This document shows, piece by piece, positions 46,276 through 55,432 of a DNA stretch of 64,000 bases. Source of the DNA: Chelativorans salis (GTDB taxonomy: Bacteria > Pseudomonadota > Alphaproteobacteria > Rhizobiales > Rhizobiaceae); the NCBI RefSeq assembly GCF_025336525.1, contig NZ_JAOCZP010000001.1:1-64000 (forward strand), in the 5' to 3' direction. The notes under the pieces were generated by a model. It saw only the letters and a list, made by a program, of their open reading frames with translations, had not been told where the DNA came from and searched no databases. Each line of letters opens with the position of its first letter. Position 1 is the first letter of the stretch. A program made the translations under genes and the position numbers.

Positions 46276-47118
46276 GTGCGGAAAATCAAGCATATTGTCT
46301 TCTTTATTTTTGTTGCCTTCCTTCTGCCTGCCGGCCTTTTCGCCGGCTGGTGGATCCTCGAGGAACGGCCATCTTCCTGGGGTGCCGCCGATTGGAGCGC
46401 GACCGGCCTGCTGCCGCCGGCTTCGGTAAGCGAGGAGGCGGCCATCTACGTCCTCGCCGCCCGCACCGGCGGCATGAAGGGCGCGCTTTCCCTCCACACC
46501 TGGATCGTGCTCAAGCCGGAAGGCAGCGCCTACGAGCGCTACGAAAAGGTCGGCTGGGGCACGCCGGTGCGCCGGAACGCCTACGCGGCGGACGGACGCT
46601 GGTACTCCAACATGCCCTATGTGGTGAAGGCGCTCCACGGTGCGGAGGCCGCGCGGCTGATACACGCGGTACGCGCGGCCATCGATAGCTATCCCTATTC
46701 CCACAGAGGTGACTACGTTATCTGGCCCGGTCCCAACTCCAACTCCTTCGTCGCCCATGTGGCGAGCCAAGTGCCCGAACTGGGCGTCTCGATACCGCCC
46801 AACGCCATCGGCCGCGACTACAGGCGGGGCCTGGTCGTCTTCGAGCACGATGCGGACTGGACGGACTACCGCCTCTTTCTTGGCGGCTATGCCGGGCTGG
46901 CGCTCGGGCGGGATACGGGTCTGGAGCTTAATCTTCTGGGCCTCGTCGCCGGCTTCGACCTCCTGCGGCCGGCGATAAAGCTCCCTGGCTTCGGCCGCAT
47001 AGACCTCTGGGATACCGCCTCGGCTCAATCCTCGCGCGGCAGTCCGGCGACCGAGAACCCTCCATCCACCACCAATGTGTGGCCGGTGATGAAGCCTGCC
47101 TCCGGCGAAAGCAGATAA
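46276..47118 (+). CDS. DUF3750 family protein
   Basis: 280 aa from GTG 46276. One N-terminal helix (IVFFIFVAFLLPAGLFAGWWIL) acts as anchor or signal. The domain contains AIYVLAARTGGMKGALSLHTWIVLK, HRGDYVIWPGPNSNSFVAHVASQVPEL and LGVSIPPNAIGRDY, the conserved core of DUF3750, with His, Asn and Ser suggesting a hydrolase-like fold. Its 3' end overlaps the convergent SDR gene by 94 bases, so either its last ~30 residues or the SDR tail is unusual. Function unknown. Confidence 0.8.
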   Translation: MRKIKHIVFFIFVAFLLPAGLFAGWWILEERPSSWGAADWSATGLLPPASVSEEAAIYVLAARTGGMKGALSLHTWIVLKPEGSAYERYEKVGWGTPVRRNAYAADGRWYSNMPYVVKALHGAEAARLIHAVRAAIDSYPYSHRGDYVIWPGPNSNSFVAHVASQVPELGVSIPPNAIGRDYRRGLVVFEHDADWTDYRLFLGGYAGLALGRDTGLELNLLGLVAGFDLLRPAIKLPGFGRIDLWDTASAQSSRGSPATENPPSTTNVWPVMKPASGESR

Positions 47119-47768
47119 GCCACCGCTGCCGCAATGTCGCGCGGCTCGGCGGCGCGGCGCTGCGGCGTGGCCTCCAGCCAGGCGCGGCGGCGCTCCATGT
47201 CCTCGTCGAAGGCGGCGGTGGAGGTTTCGACAAGGCCCACCGCCACGCAGTTGACGCGCACGCCGCGGTCAGCGAGTTCCATCGCCATCACCTCGCTCAT
47301 CAGCTTCACGCCTGCTTTCGAGGCGCCATAGGCGGCATGGCCGCCATTGGCGCGCAGACCGCTGACAGAGGTGAGATTGACGATCGAAAGTCCCTCGCCC
47401 ATGCGCGCGAGTGCCGCCTGGGCGGCAATGAAGGCACCCGCCAGGTTGATGTCGAGGACTTGACGGAAAAGTTCCGCGCTCGTCTCCTCGAACGGCGCCT
47501 CGCGCCTGATGCCGGCGCAATTGACGAGGGCGGCGAAAAGCCCCTGCGCGCCTACCGCCGCGTCAAAGGCATCGGCGACCTCATCCTCGTCCGTGACGTC
47601 GGCGGCAAGGAAGATCGCCTCCTCTCCAGCCAAAAGATCCTCCGCCTCGGCCAGTGCCGCGCGGTCGCTGTCGACCACCGCGACGTACCAGCCATCATCC
47701 AGAAGGCGCTCGGCTACGGCAAGCCCCACGCCTGAAGCGCCACCGGTGATGATGGCCGCCGGGTTCAT
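47025..47768 (-). CDS. Short-chain dehydrogenase/reductase
   Basis: 247 aa from ATG 47768. Classical SDR motifs: TGGASGVGLAVA near 8-19 (cofactor), DVTDEDE, NCAGIRRE (NAG-like), a Ser near 138 and YGASKAG near 150 (Tyr-x3-Lys). The C-terminal SPEAGFITGHTLVVDGGFSVAG is typical. The substrate is unknown. The tail overlaps DUF3750. Confidence 0.9.
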   Translation of the reverse strand: MNPAAIITGGASGVGLAVAERLLDDGWYVAVVDSDRAALAEAEDLLAGEEAIFLAADVTDEDEVADAFDAAVGAQGLFAALVNCAGIRREAPFEETSAELFRQVLDINLAGAFIAAQAALARMGEGLSIVNLTSVSGLRANGGHAAYGASKAGVKLMSEVMAMELADRGVRVNCVAVGLVETSTAAFDEDMERRRAWLEATPQRRAAEPRDIAAAVAYLLSPEAGFITGHTLVVDGGFSVAGLPRED

Positions 47769-47894
47769 CCTCTCCGCGTCCCGGCGATGCCCCTTCCTGA
47801 AGCTGCCGCCATCCTCGTCTCCTTGCCCGACGCATTGATAGCATATCGCAACGGCGCGGTCGCGGGGGATATCTTGTGCGCCAACGCTGCCCAC

Positions 47895-48100
47895 TCCCCT
47901 CCCCCTTGCGGGGAGGCTATCGCATGTGGACGGAGTTTCGTTCGACTTTGCCGGCCCCCCACCCTCAATCCCTCCCCAACGCGGAGGGAAGCCGAGCCGG
48001 CACGCCATCGTTCCCCCCTTGAGGGAAGGGGTTAGGGGTGGGGGTCAAACAGACAGAACAAAAGTCGCGTGCGATCGCCCAAACCCCTTATGGGAAGGGG
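47895..48100. repeat. Cluster of GC-rich intergenic hairpins
   Basis: Four near-perfect inverted repeats follow one another: CCTCCCC-CTTGC-GGGGAGG (47898-47916), CCCTCC-N7-GGAGGG (47970-47988), TTCCC-N7-GGGAA (48011-48027) and CCCCTT-ATGGG-AAGGGG (48084-48100). CCCCCCACCCTC and its complement-like GGGGTGGGGGTC also frame the middle ones. These look like the mosaic intergenic repeats common in Rhizobiales. The gap 47769-48150 holds no gene that I can support. Confidence 0.6.
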
Positions 48101-48153
48101 TGGCTACCTCGCAGCCTGCATCGCGCAGGAGGGCTTTTCTGTTAAATTTTTTC

Positions 48154-48169
48154 TTGATTGATGAATCAA
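48154..48169. promoter_or_regulatory. Probable BetI operator
   Basis: TTGATTGATGAATCAA, a palindrome with AT-rich flanks, 21 bases before the betI start. TTGATT/AATCAA half-sites are of the kind expected for choline-responsive BetI autoregulation. Confidence 0.55.
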
Positions 48170-48189
48170 TTAAAAATAATCTGCCCTTC

Positions 48190-48777
48190 ATGCCCAAGAT
48201 CGGAATGGAACCCCTGCGCCGGCGGGCGCTCATCGACGCCGCCATCCGCGCCATCGGCGAGCGCGGCTCGCTCGACGTCACCATGTCGGAGATCGCCGGC
48301 CGTGCCGGCGTCTCGGCCGCCCTTGCGCACCACTATTTCGGCGCCAAGGAAGATCTGCTCTTCGCCACCATGCGCCACATCCTGGCCGAGCTCGGTCGCG
48401 ACCTGCGTGATGCCGTGGCGGAATGTGCCGGCCTTGCCCGTGTACGCGCAATCATCGCCGTGAATTTTTCGCAAAAGCAGTTCCGGCCGGAGATCATCGC
48501 CGCCTGGCTCGCCTTCTATGTGGAAGCGCAGCGTACGCCGGCGCTCAGGCGCCTCCTGCGCGTCTATGCGCGGCGGCTCCATTCCAACCTGGTCTTCGCG
48601 CTGGAGCCGCTTCTGCCGCGCACGGAAGCCGAGCGCACGGCCGAAGGCATCGCAGCCCTTATCGACGGGCTCTACATCCGCCGCGCGCTGAAGGACGGTC
48701 CGCCGGACGCGGCCTCCGCCGTCGCGCTGGTGGAGGACTATGTCACGCTGAGGCTTGGAGGGCGACACGATGCTTGA
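48190..48777 (+). CDS. betI: TetR-family repressor BetI of choline/betaine genes
   Basis: 195 aa from ATG 48190. The HTH (about 26-52) reads [26 protein letters not shown], and the start [19 protein letters not shown] is diagnostic of BetI. The C-terminal ligand domain includes [26 protein letters not shown]. Choline normally relieves repression of the bet genes. The stop overlaps the betA start by eight bases, placing the regulator in the operon it controls. Confidence 0.95.
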   Translation: MPKIGMEPLRRRALIDAAIRAIGERGSLDVTMSEIAGRAGVSAALAHHYFGAKEDLLFATMRHILAELGRDLRDAVAECAGLARVRAIIAVNFSQKQFRPEIIAAWLAFYVEAQRTPALRRLLRVYARRLHSNLVFALEPLLPRTEAERTAEGIAALIDGLYIRRALKDGPPDAASAVALVEDYVTLRLGGRHDA

Positions 48778-50422
48778 GGCCGACTACGTCATCGTCGGCG
48801 CGGGCTCTGCCGGCTCCGCGCTCGCCTACCGCCTGTCGGAGGGTGGCAAATACTCGGTGATCGTCATCGAGCTTGGCGGCAGCGATTTCGGCCCCTTTAT
48901 CCAGATGCCAGCCGCCCTCTCCTTCCCCATGAACATGGCCCGCTACGACTGGGGCTTCAGCACCGAGCCCGAGCCCCACTTGGGCGGCCGCCGGCTCGCC
49001 ACCCCGCGCGGGAAAGTGGTCGGCGGCTCCTCCTCCATCAACGGCATGGTCTATGTGCGCGGGCATGCGCGCGACTTCGACCACTGGGCCGAAGCCGGTG
49101 CCAACGGCTGGGCTTTCGCGGACGTGCTGCCCTATTTCAAGCGCATGGAGAACACGAAGGACGGCGAGGACGGCTGGCGCGGCACCGACGGACCGCTGCA
49201 CGTACAGCGCGGCCCGCGGCTCAATCCGCTCTACCAGACCTTCGTCGAAGCGGGCCGCGAAGCGGGCTTCGAATTGACCGAAGATTATAACGGCGCCAAG
49301 CAGGAAGGTTTCGGACCGATGGAGCAGACCATCCATCGGGGCCGCCGCTGGTCCGCCGCCAATGCCTATCTGAAGCCTGCGCTCAAGCGGCAAAACATGA
49401 GTCTCGTCAGAGGTTTCGCGCGGCGCATTGTGATAGAGAATCAACGCGCAGTCGGCGTGGAGATCGAAGCTGAGAAAGTGATTCAAGTTGTTAAAGCACA
49501 ACTTGAAGTTGTCATTACCGCCTCAGCAATCAACTCGCCGAAACTGCTCAAGCTATCGGGCATAGGCCCGGCCGAGGAACTCACCCGCAACGGCATCAAC
49601 GTAGTGGCCGACCGGCCGGGCGTGGGTCAGAACCTGCAGGACCATCTGGAACTCTATATCCAGCAGGAGTGCGTCAAGCCGATTACGCTCTACTCCAAGC
49701 TCGGTCTCTTCTCAAAGGCGCTGATCGGCGCCGAATGGCTGCTCTTCAAGACTGGGCTCGGCGCCTCCAATCATTTTGAGGCGGCGGCCTTCGTGCGCTC
49801 GCGCCCCGGTTACGACTATCCCGACATCCAATACCACTTCCTGCCGGCCGCGATCCGCTATGACGGCAAGGCGGCGGCCGAGGTGCACGGTTTCCAGGCC
49901 CATGTCGGCCCAATGCGCTCGAAGTCGCGCGGTACGGTCACGCTCTCCTCCCCCGACCCCTGGCAGGCGCCGAAGATCCGGTTCAATTACATGGCGCACG
50001 AGGACGACTGGGCCGACTTCCGCCACTGCATCCGGCTGACGCGCGAAATCTTCTCCCAGGATGCCTTCGCGCCTTATCGCGGGCGCGAGATCGCGCCGGG
50101 CGAGCACGTCACCTCCGATGAGGCTCTGGACGATTTCATCCGCGAGCACGTGGAAAGCGCCTACCACCCCTGCGGCACCTGCCGCATGGGCGACAAGGAC
50201 GATCCCATGAGTGTCGTCGATCCGGAGCTGAAGGTGATCGGCGTGGAGGGTCTCAGGGTTGCCGATTCCTCCATCTTCCCGCGGATCACCAACGGCAATC
50301 TCAATGCACCCTCGATCATGGTGGGCGAGAAGGCCGCTGACCACATTCTCGGCAAGCCCCTCCTGCCGCCGTCGAACCAACAGCCGTGGATCAATCCGCG
50401 CTGGCAGGTTTCCGACCGCTAA
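48770..50422 (+). CDS. betA: Choline dehydrogenase
   Basis: 550 aa, a GMC flavoprotein oxidising choline to betaine aldehyde. FAD site [18 protein letters not shown] at the start, then [27 protein letters not shown], the GMC signature 2 region [18 protein letters not shown] near 245, and the C-terminal [10 protein letters not shown] with [18 protein letters not shown] 48770 overlaps betI. A short patch around 49465-49525 is conspicuously AT-rich compared with the rest of the gene. Confidence 0.95.
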   Translation: MLEADYVIVGAGSAGSALAYRLSEGGKYSVIVIELGGSDFGPFIQMPAALSFPMNMARYDWGFSTEPEPHLGGRRLATPRGKVVGGSSSINGMVYVRGHARDFDHWAEAGANGWAFADVLPYFKRMENTKDGEDGWRGTDGPLHVQRGPRLNPLYQTFVEAGREAGFELTEDYNGAKQEGFGPMEQTIHRGRRWSAANAYLKPALKRQNMSLVRGFARRIVIENQRAVGVEIEAEKVIQVVKAQLEVVITASAINSPKLLKLSGIGPAEELTRNGINVVADRPGVGQNLQDHLELYIQQECVKPITLYSKLGLFSKALIGAEWLLFKTGLGASNHFEAAAFVRSRPGYDYPDIQYHFLPAAIRYDGKAAAEVHGFQAHVGPMRSKSRGTVTLSSPDPWQAPKIRFNYMAHEDDWADFRHCIRLTREIFSQDAFAPYRGREIAPGEHVTSDEALDDFIREHVESAYHPCGTCRMGDKDDPMSVVDPELKVIGVEGLRVADSSIFPRITNGNLNAPSIMVGEKAADHILGKPLLPPSNQQPWINPRWQVSDR

Positions 50423-50439
50423 CCCCTTTGGAGAAGAAC

Positions 50440-51903
50440 ATGCGCGCCCAACCCAAGGCCTCGCACTATATCAACGGCGATTTCGCCGAGGATACGCAAG
50501 GCGCAGGCCTCGACGTCATTTATCCCGCCACAGCCGAGAGGATCGCCCAGCTGCATCTGGCGACGCCCAATGTCGTCGAGCTGGCGGTGGAGTCGGCACG
50601 CGCCGCCCAGGCGTCCTGGGCGCGAGTGAAACCCATGGAGCGCGGGCGGATCCTGAGAAAGGCCGCCGACATCCTGCGCACCCGCAACGAAGAGCTGGCG
50701 CGGCTCGAGACGCTGGATACCGGCAAGGCCATCCAGGAAACGCTGGTAGCCGACCCGGCTTCTGCCGCGGATGCCCTGGAGTTCTTCGGCTGCGCCATCG
50801 CCGCCCACAACGGCGATCACATCGAGCTCGGCGGCCCCTTCGGCTATACGCGGCGCGAGCCGCTCGGCGTGTGCGTGGGCATCGGCGCCTGGAACTATCC
50901 TATCCAGATCGCCGCCTGGAAGGCCGCCCCCGCGCTCGCCACCGGCAATGCAATGGTCTTCAAGCCGTCGGAAAACACCCCGCTTTCCGCCCTAGCGCTC
51001 GCCGAAATCCTTACCGAGGCCGGCCTTCCCGGCGGGCTCTTCAACGTCGTGCAGGGTGCGGGCGAAGTGGGTGCGCAGTTGGTCGGCCACCCGGCGGTGG
51101 CCAAAGTCTCGCTCACCGGCTCCGTCGCCACCGGCAAAAAGGTGATGGCGCTTGCGAGCAGCCAGATGAAACACGGCACGATGGAGCTCGGCGGCAAGTC
51201 GCCCATCGTCATCTTCGATGACGCGGATCTGGAAAACGCCGTCGGCGGCGCCATGCTCGGCAATTTCTATTCCACCGGCCAGATCTGCTCAAACGGCACC
51301 CGCGTCTTCCTGCAGAAAGGCATCTATGACCGCTTCCTCGACCGCCTGAGCGAACGCACGCGCGCCATCCGGCTCGGAGACCCGCTCGACCCCGATACAC
51401 ACCTGGGCCCGCTCGTCTCCGCCGAGCAGCGCGAGCGTGTCCTGTCCTACATCACGCTCGGACAGGAGGAAGGCGCGCATCTGCACCTGGGCGGCGGCGC
51501 CCCCAGCCTGCAGGGCTTCGAGAAGGGCTTTTTCGTCGAGCCCACCATCTTCACCGAGGTACGCGATGATATGCGCATCGCCCGTGAAGAGATCTTTGGA
51601 CCGGTTATGTGCGTCCTCTCCTTCGATACGGAGGAGGAGGCCATTGCGCGGGCCAACGACACGGAGTTCGGGCTGGCCGCAGGCGTCTTCACGCGCGACA
51701 TGGCGCGCGCCCACCGCGTGGTCGGCCAGCTGCAGGCCGGGAGCTGCTGGATCAATGCCTACAACCTGACGCCGGTGGAGCTTCCCTTCGGCGGTTTCAA
51801 GAGTTCCGGCATCGGTCGCGAGAACGCCCTTGCAGCGCTCGACCACTATTCCCAGATCAAGGCGGTCTATGTTGAAACCGGAAATGTCGAAAGCCCTTAC
51901 TGA
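50440..51903 (+). CDS. betB: Betaine aldehyde dehydrogenase
   Basis: 487 aa from ATG 50440 with GGAGAAG upstream. Catalytic Glu lies in [10 protein letters not shown] near 250 and catalytic Cys in [12 protein letters not shown] near 285; [15 protein letters not shown] is at the C-terminus. It oxidises betaine aldehyde to the osmoprotectant glycine betaine with NAD(P)+. It is the last gene of betIAB; no betC (choline sulfatase), which many rhizobia place in this operon, is seen. Confidence 0.96.
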   Translation: MRAQPKASHYINGDFAEDTQGAGLDVIYPATAERIAQLHLATPNVVELAVESARAAQASWARVKPMERGRILRKAADILRTRNEELARLETLDTGKAIQETLVADPASAADALEFFGCAIAAHNGDHIELGGPFGYTRREPLGVCVGIGAWNYPIQIAAWKAAPALATGNAMVFKPSENTPLSALALAEILTEAGLPGGLFNVVQGAGEVGAQLVGHPAVAKVSLTGSVATGKKVMALASSQMKHGTMELGGKSPIVIFDDADLENAVGGAMLGNFYSTGQICSNGTRVFLQKGIYDRFLDRLSERTRAIRLGDPLDPDTHLGPLVSAEQRERVLSYITLGQEEGAHLHLGGGAPSLQGFEKGFFVEPTIFTEVRDDMRIAREEIFGPVMCVLSFDTEEEAIARANDTEFGLAAGVFTRDMARAHRVVGQLQAGSCWINAYNLTPVELPFGGFKSSGIGRENALAALDHYSQIKAVYVETGNVESPY

Positions 51904-51962
51904 GGGCACGGTTTCAGCTTGCGGAGGGGCGGCATGCCCGTTATAAGCCCGCCGTCGGGTCA

Positions 51963-52039
51963 CGGAGTGTAGCGCAGTCTGGTAGCGCACCTCGTTCGGG
52001 ACGAGGGGGTCGCAGGTTCGAATCCTGCCACTCCGACCA
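51963..52039 (+). tRNA. tRNA-Pro (anticodon CGG)
   Basis: All arms fold: acceptor CGGAGTG with CACTCCG, D arm GCGC-AGTCTGGTA-GCGC, anticodon stem CCTCG/CGAGG around TTCGGGA (anticodon CGG, reads CCG), T arm GCAGG-TTCGAAT-CCTGC. CCA is encoded. 77 bases. A T-rich run follows shortly after. Confidence 0.95.
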
Positions 52040-52105
52040 CTTCATTAATTTTTTACCCGAATCTCCCATTCATGCGCTTTCCCATGAATTTATGTGTGAT
52101 GGATT

Positions 52106-52315
52106 ATGACTAAGAAGCTTGCAACTTTCTGTCTCTTGGGCGGCTTGCTTGCCGCTACTGCCGGTTGTTCGACGACTGACAAGACGATCACCGGCGCAGC
52201 CGCCGGCGGCATCGGCGGCGCAGTGGCCGGTAATGCGATCGGCGGAAGCGGAGGCGCCTTGATCGGCGGCATCGGCGGCGCGGTCGCCGGCGGCATGATC
52301 GGCCGCAACCTCTGA
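52106..52315 (+). CDS. Small glycine-zipper lipoprotein
   Basis: 69 aa. Signal [21 protein letters not shown] ends in a lipobox with Cys near 21. The mature part is a Gly-zipper ([20 protein letters not shown], repeated GGIGGAVAG). Such small lipoproteins (YMGG/Gly-zipper type) sit in the outer membrane or envelope. It lies 66 bases after the tRNA and ends in a good terminator. Confidence 0.85.
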   Translation: MTKKLATFCLLGGLLAATAGCSTTDKTITGAAAGGIGGAVAGNAIGGSGGALIGGIGGAVAGGMIGRNL

Positions 52316-52382
52316 CGAATTTCCGTCGGATTCCTTCGCTAGTCCGTCGCTGACGGCCGATTAGCTGCAGTCATTATAGAAT

Positions 52383-52413
52383 CGCGTTTGGGGCAATCCG
52401 GACGCGTTTTTTT
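52383..52413 (+). terminator. Rho-independent terminator of the small lipoprotein gene
   Basis: CGCGTTTGG pairs with CCGGACGCG (nine pairs, two G-T) around GGCAAT, followed by TTTTTTT. It lies 68 bases after the stop. Confidence 0.75.
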
Positions 52414-52438
52414 ATTATTTTTTCAAAGGATCATTTCC

Positions 52439-52798
52439 ATGCTTATTTTTGCATCATTTGCTATATCTGTAATTTACGCCTCTTATTCCATTTATGAGTT
52501 TTACGACTTAATGCCATATGATATAATGTTCAATATATTATTATTTGCAGTTAATTTTGCACCAATATTCCTACTTTCTGTTTCTTCAATATTTTCAGAT
52601 CTTGACGGAAAAATTGCCGCGATTATAGGGCAGGGTATCGTAATTTTAATTGCATTTCAGGGATATCAGCATGCAGGCGACATCGAAATCCATACAGCGA
52701 TTGCCAGCACTCTGGCGGATAACATTAATCTTCTTCTCAACTTTTTCTTTCAATATCTCATTGCCATTTCCACCGCCATCATCGCAGTGAAGAAATGA
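52439..52798 (+). CDS. AT-rich orphan membrane protein
   Basis: 119 aa from ATG 52439 with AAAGGA upstream. About four hydrophobic segments are visible: MLIFASFAISVIYASYSIY, MFNILLFAVNFAPIFLLSV, AAIIGQGIVILIAFQGY and LLLNFFFQYLIAISTAIIAV. The coding sequence is far richer in A/T (ATA, TTA, TTT codons) than every neighbour, a clear sign of foreign origin. It sits just after a tRNA gene, a common integration point. No family recognised; holin-like or immunity-type small membrane proteins are possible. Confidence 0.65.
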   Translation: MLIFASFAISVIYASYSIYEFYDLMPYDIMFNILLFAVNFAPIFLLSVSSIFSDLDGKIAAIIGQGIVILIAFQGYQHAGDIEIHTAIASTLADNINLLLNFFFQYLIAISTAIIAVKK

Positions 52799-52831
52799 TC
52801 TTGCTCTGTCGACTTTGCGGGCCGGAGACCA

Positions 52832-53950
52832 TCAGGCGTGGGAACGCAAAGGGCGCATGACCTCCGGCATGGCAGTACCGCGGATCGCTTCCGCCTTGGC
52901 CATCATCAGGGGCCCCACCCCCTTGGGGTCGTCGGCCACCACTGGCTCTGTTAGATAGTAGCCGGCGGTGCCGTCGCGGTAGACGCCGGAATAGCCGCCG
53001 AGGCCGGCTACGCGGCAGATACCGCCGAGGCGGACAACGCCGTCCTCGGATCTTTCCAGCGCCCGCTGTGTCAGCGCCAGAAGGCTTTCCCGGCCGAGCG
53101 CGGCAGCACCGTCGTGCAGCCCCAGCCTGCCGGCCTTGATGAGGGCGTATGTCAGCATGGCCGTGGCGGAGGTCTCCGCGTAGTTGCCGACAAGGTCGGG
53201 CCGGTCGATCACCTGCAGCCACATCGCCTCGGCGGTGCGGAAGGCGGCGATGCGCTCAAGCAGCGCGGCAGCCTCCTCGGCAATGCCCATCTCGCCGGCG
53301 TGCTCCGGCCCGATCAGCTCGATGATATCGACCAGCGCCATGGCGAGCCAACCCAGGGCGCGCGCCCAGTGGGCGGGCGAGCGGCCGGTGCGCGGGTCGG
53401 CCCACTGCTGCTTGCGGCTTTCATCATAGCCATGGGCATAGAGACCCGTCCTCGCCTCGTGGGTAAGCGAGAGCGCGACCTGCAACTGGAAAAGCGCATC
53501 GTAGATAAGGGTCTCGTCGCCCGTCATACGGGCGAACTCAATCTGGAAGGGCAGTCCCATGTAGAGTCCATCAAGCCAGATCTGCCAAGGATAGATCTTC
53601 TTATGCCAATAGACGCCCGACTCGGTTCGCGGATGTCCGCCAAGCTGCCGGGCGAGGAGCCTGGCGGCGGCGGCGTACTTCTCCTCGCCGCTTAGGCCGT
53701 AGAGATAGATTAGCGCCCTGCCGGAGAGCACGTGATCGATGTTGAATTCGTCGACGGAATAGCCCGCCAGTCCTCCCTCGGGTGAAACCTGCGCATCCAC
53801 CAGGCGCGCTAGGTGCGCGAGCCACCGCTCCTCGCCCGTCGCAGCGTGCAGAAGGGCGAGCCCACGATAGACGCAGCCGTCTTCGTAGCACCAGGCGCCG
53901 CCCTTGTAAGGCGAGTAGGCCGCGGCATAAGTGTCGAAATATGCCATCAT
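52832..53950 (-). CDS. GH105/GH88-type unsaturated uronyl hydrolase
   Basis: 372 aa from ATG 53950. An (alpha/alpha)6-barrel enzyme that removes the unsaturated uronic acid left by pectate or rhamnogalacturonan lyases. PWQIWLDGLYMGLPF contains the catalytic Asp near 128; HGYDES, WARALGWLAMALVDI and GNYAETSATAMLTYAL are family segments. The last gene in the tog operon direction, 190 bases after togB. No signal peptide, so it acts on imported oligosaccharides in the cytoplasm, consistent with the Tog transporter. Rhamnogalacturonan versus galacturonan specificity is open. Confidence 0.88.
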   Translation of the reverse strand: MMAYFDTYAAAYSPYKGGAWCYEDGCVYRGLALLHAATGEERWLAHLARLVDAQVSPEGGLAGYSVDEFNIDHVLSGRALIYLYGLSGEEKYAAAARLLARQLGGHPRTESGVYWHKKIYPWQIWLDGLYMGLPFQIEFARMTGDETLIYDALFQLQVALSLTHEARTGLYAHGYDESRKQQWADPRTGRSPAHWARALGWLAMALVDIIELIGPEHAGEMGIAEEAAALLERIAAFRTAEAMWLQVIDRPDLVGNYAETSATAMLTYALIKAGRLGLHDGAAALGRESLLALTQRALERSEDGVVRLGGICRVAGLGGYSGVYRDGTAGYYLTEPVVADDPKGVGPLMMAKAEAIRGTAMPEVMRPLRSHA

Positions 53951-54140
53951 GCCGCGGCCACTCCCCCCGCCCTCCCCGGATGCTCCAAGCTCTCCCCGCA
54001 CCTCGCCGAGGCGCGGCAAGGCACACCGAAAGGAGGAAAAACGGGCGCAGGGAGAACGGGATGGTCCGGGGTCATCGGTGCCATTCGAAAAAGAATTTCG
54101 GTAGGGAGCGGCGGCGGAAAACCCGCCGCCGCGGTGATCA

Positions 54141-55406
54141 TCAGAACTTGGCCAGAACGCCGTTTACGCCGTCGACGATCTCAGTCGCGGCATCGGCTGC
54201 GGAGATATTGCCGTAAGCGAACTCCTCCAGCGCATCTTTGAATATCTCGCGCACCTCGGGGTGCTCGTTGAAAGGAGAGACTGTCGGACCCTCGGCCTCG
54301 ATGACGAGCTTGTGCGCTTCCAGCAGCCGCGGGTTGATGGCGCCGCCTTCGGCGAGCGTCTCGGCCGCGATCCGGCTTGCCGGTATGCCGCGTGTATCGC
54401 CAAGCGCTTCGATGCCCTCGGACTCGTTCAAAAGGCAGTTGACGATCTGGGCGGCAGCCTCCGGGTTCTCGCTGTTCTTGGAGATGGAGAAGAGCATGGA
54501 CGGCTTCCGGTACACACCCTCCGTCACGGCATCCTCCACCGTCAGGAGCCCCACGGGCACGAGCTCGCCGTTCTCGATGGGATCGTTGAACTTCCCATAG
54601 GTCGAATCCCATTCATAGGAGCCGGCAATCTTGCCCTCCGACCAGGCGGGCAGCTCGAACAAGTCCACGTTGCCGCCACCCGCAACTGTCTTCCAGTCGC
54701 GGATGCCCCCCTTGTCCGCAAGGTTCTGGTTGAACTCGATGCCCTTTTGCAGTTCCTCCGCCGTCCAGGCGACGGTGTTGGTCGCGGGATCGACCAGGTC
54801 CTTGCCCGTCATCTGCGTTGTCACCAGCGAGACGTTCAGGATGGCGCCCAGACCGTCATTCCCGCCTTGCGCGTCGAAGGGATAGTAGTCCGGCCCCAGC
54901 TTCTCCTTGAAGACGGCGGCGGCCTCTATCAGTTCATCCCACGTGGCGGGCAGCGGAAGACCCGCCTCTTCAAAGGTGGCTTTGTTAAAGAAGAACACGC
55001 GGCCCGTCGTGGAGACCGGCAGGCCGTTCAGCTTTCCGTTCACGGTGGCGCTATCAAGCTGAGCCTGCGACCACTGGCTGAGGTCGATGGTGTCGGAATA
55101 CTCGTTCAGGTCCGCGAAGCCGTCGCCTTCGAGCGAGAAGAGCGGCAGCCAGGGCCAGTTGATCTGCATGATGTCGGCTTCGGTGCCGCCGGCAAGCTGC
55201 GTTGCCACCTTCTCCTGATGGCCGGTCCAGCCGGTGAATTCGGGCTTGATCGTGTGGCCGTGCTTCTCGCCGCAGGCTTTCAGGGCCTCCTGCGTCGCCA
55301 CATGGCGGCTATCGCCGCCCCACCAGGACATGCGCAGGTCCGCCGCCGAAGCGGAACCGGCGCCGACGGCCATGATCACGGCCAATGCTGTCGTTGTCTT
55401 TCTCAT
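54141..55406 (-). CDS. togB: ABC transporter solute-binding protein, oligogalacturonide (TogB-like)
   Basis: 421 aa with a cleavable signal (TTTALAVIMAVGAGSASAA). Family 1 sugar-binding fold: WWGGDSRHVATQEALKACGEKHG at the start, then FTGWTGHQEKVATQLAGGTEADIMQINWPWL and FFFNKATFEEAGLPLPATWDEL. These segments, with the gene context, match TogB of oligogalacturonide importers. It delivers di- or trigalacturonides to TogMN. AGGATGAA precedes the start. Confidence 0.87.
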   Translation of the reverse strand: MRKTTTALAVIMAVGAGSASAADLRMSWWGGDSRHVATQEALKACGEKHGHTIKPEFTGWTGHQEKVATQLAGGTEADIMQINWPWLPLFSLEGDGFADLNEYSDTIDLSQWSQAQLDSATVNGKLNGLPVSTTGRVFFFNKATFEEAGLPLPATWDELIEAAAVFKEKLGPDYYPFDAQGGNDGLGAILNVSLVTTQMTGKDLVDPATNTVAWTAEELQKGIEFNQNLADKGGIRDWKTVAGGGNVDLFELPAWSEGKIAGSYEWDSTYGKFNDPIENGELVPVGLLTVEDAVTEGVYRKPSMLFSISKNSENPEAAAQIVNCLLNESEGIEALGDTRGIPASRIAAETLAEGGAINPRLLEAHKLVIEAEGPTVSPFNEHPEVREIFKDALEEFAYGNISAADAATEIVDGVNGVLAKF

Positions 55407-55432
55407 TTCATCCTCCCAGGTTTCTTGCGGGT

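Noticed and set aside
47926-48189. Long N-terminal extension of BetI
   Set aside because: The extension translates the hairpin repeats; BetI proteins begin at [11 protein letters not shown].
51963-52039. attL-type duplication of the tRNA 3' end marking an island
   Set aside because: No second copy of the GCAGGTTCGAATCCTGCC segment was found within the window and no integrase follows.
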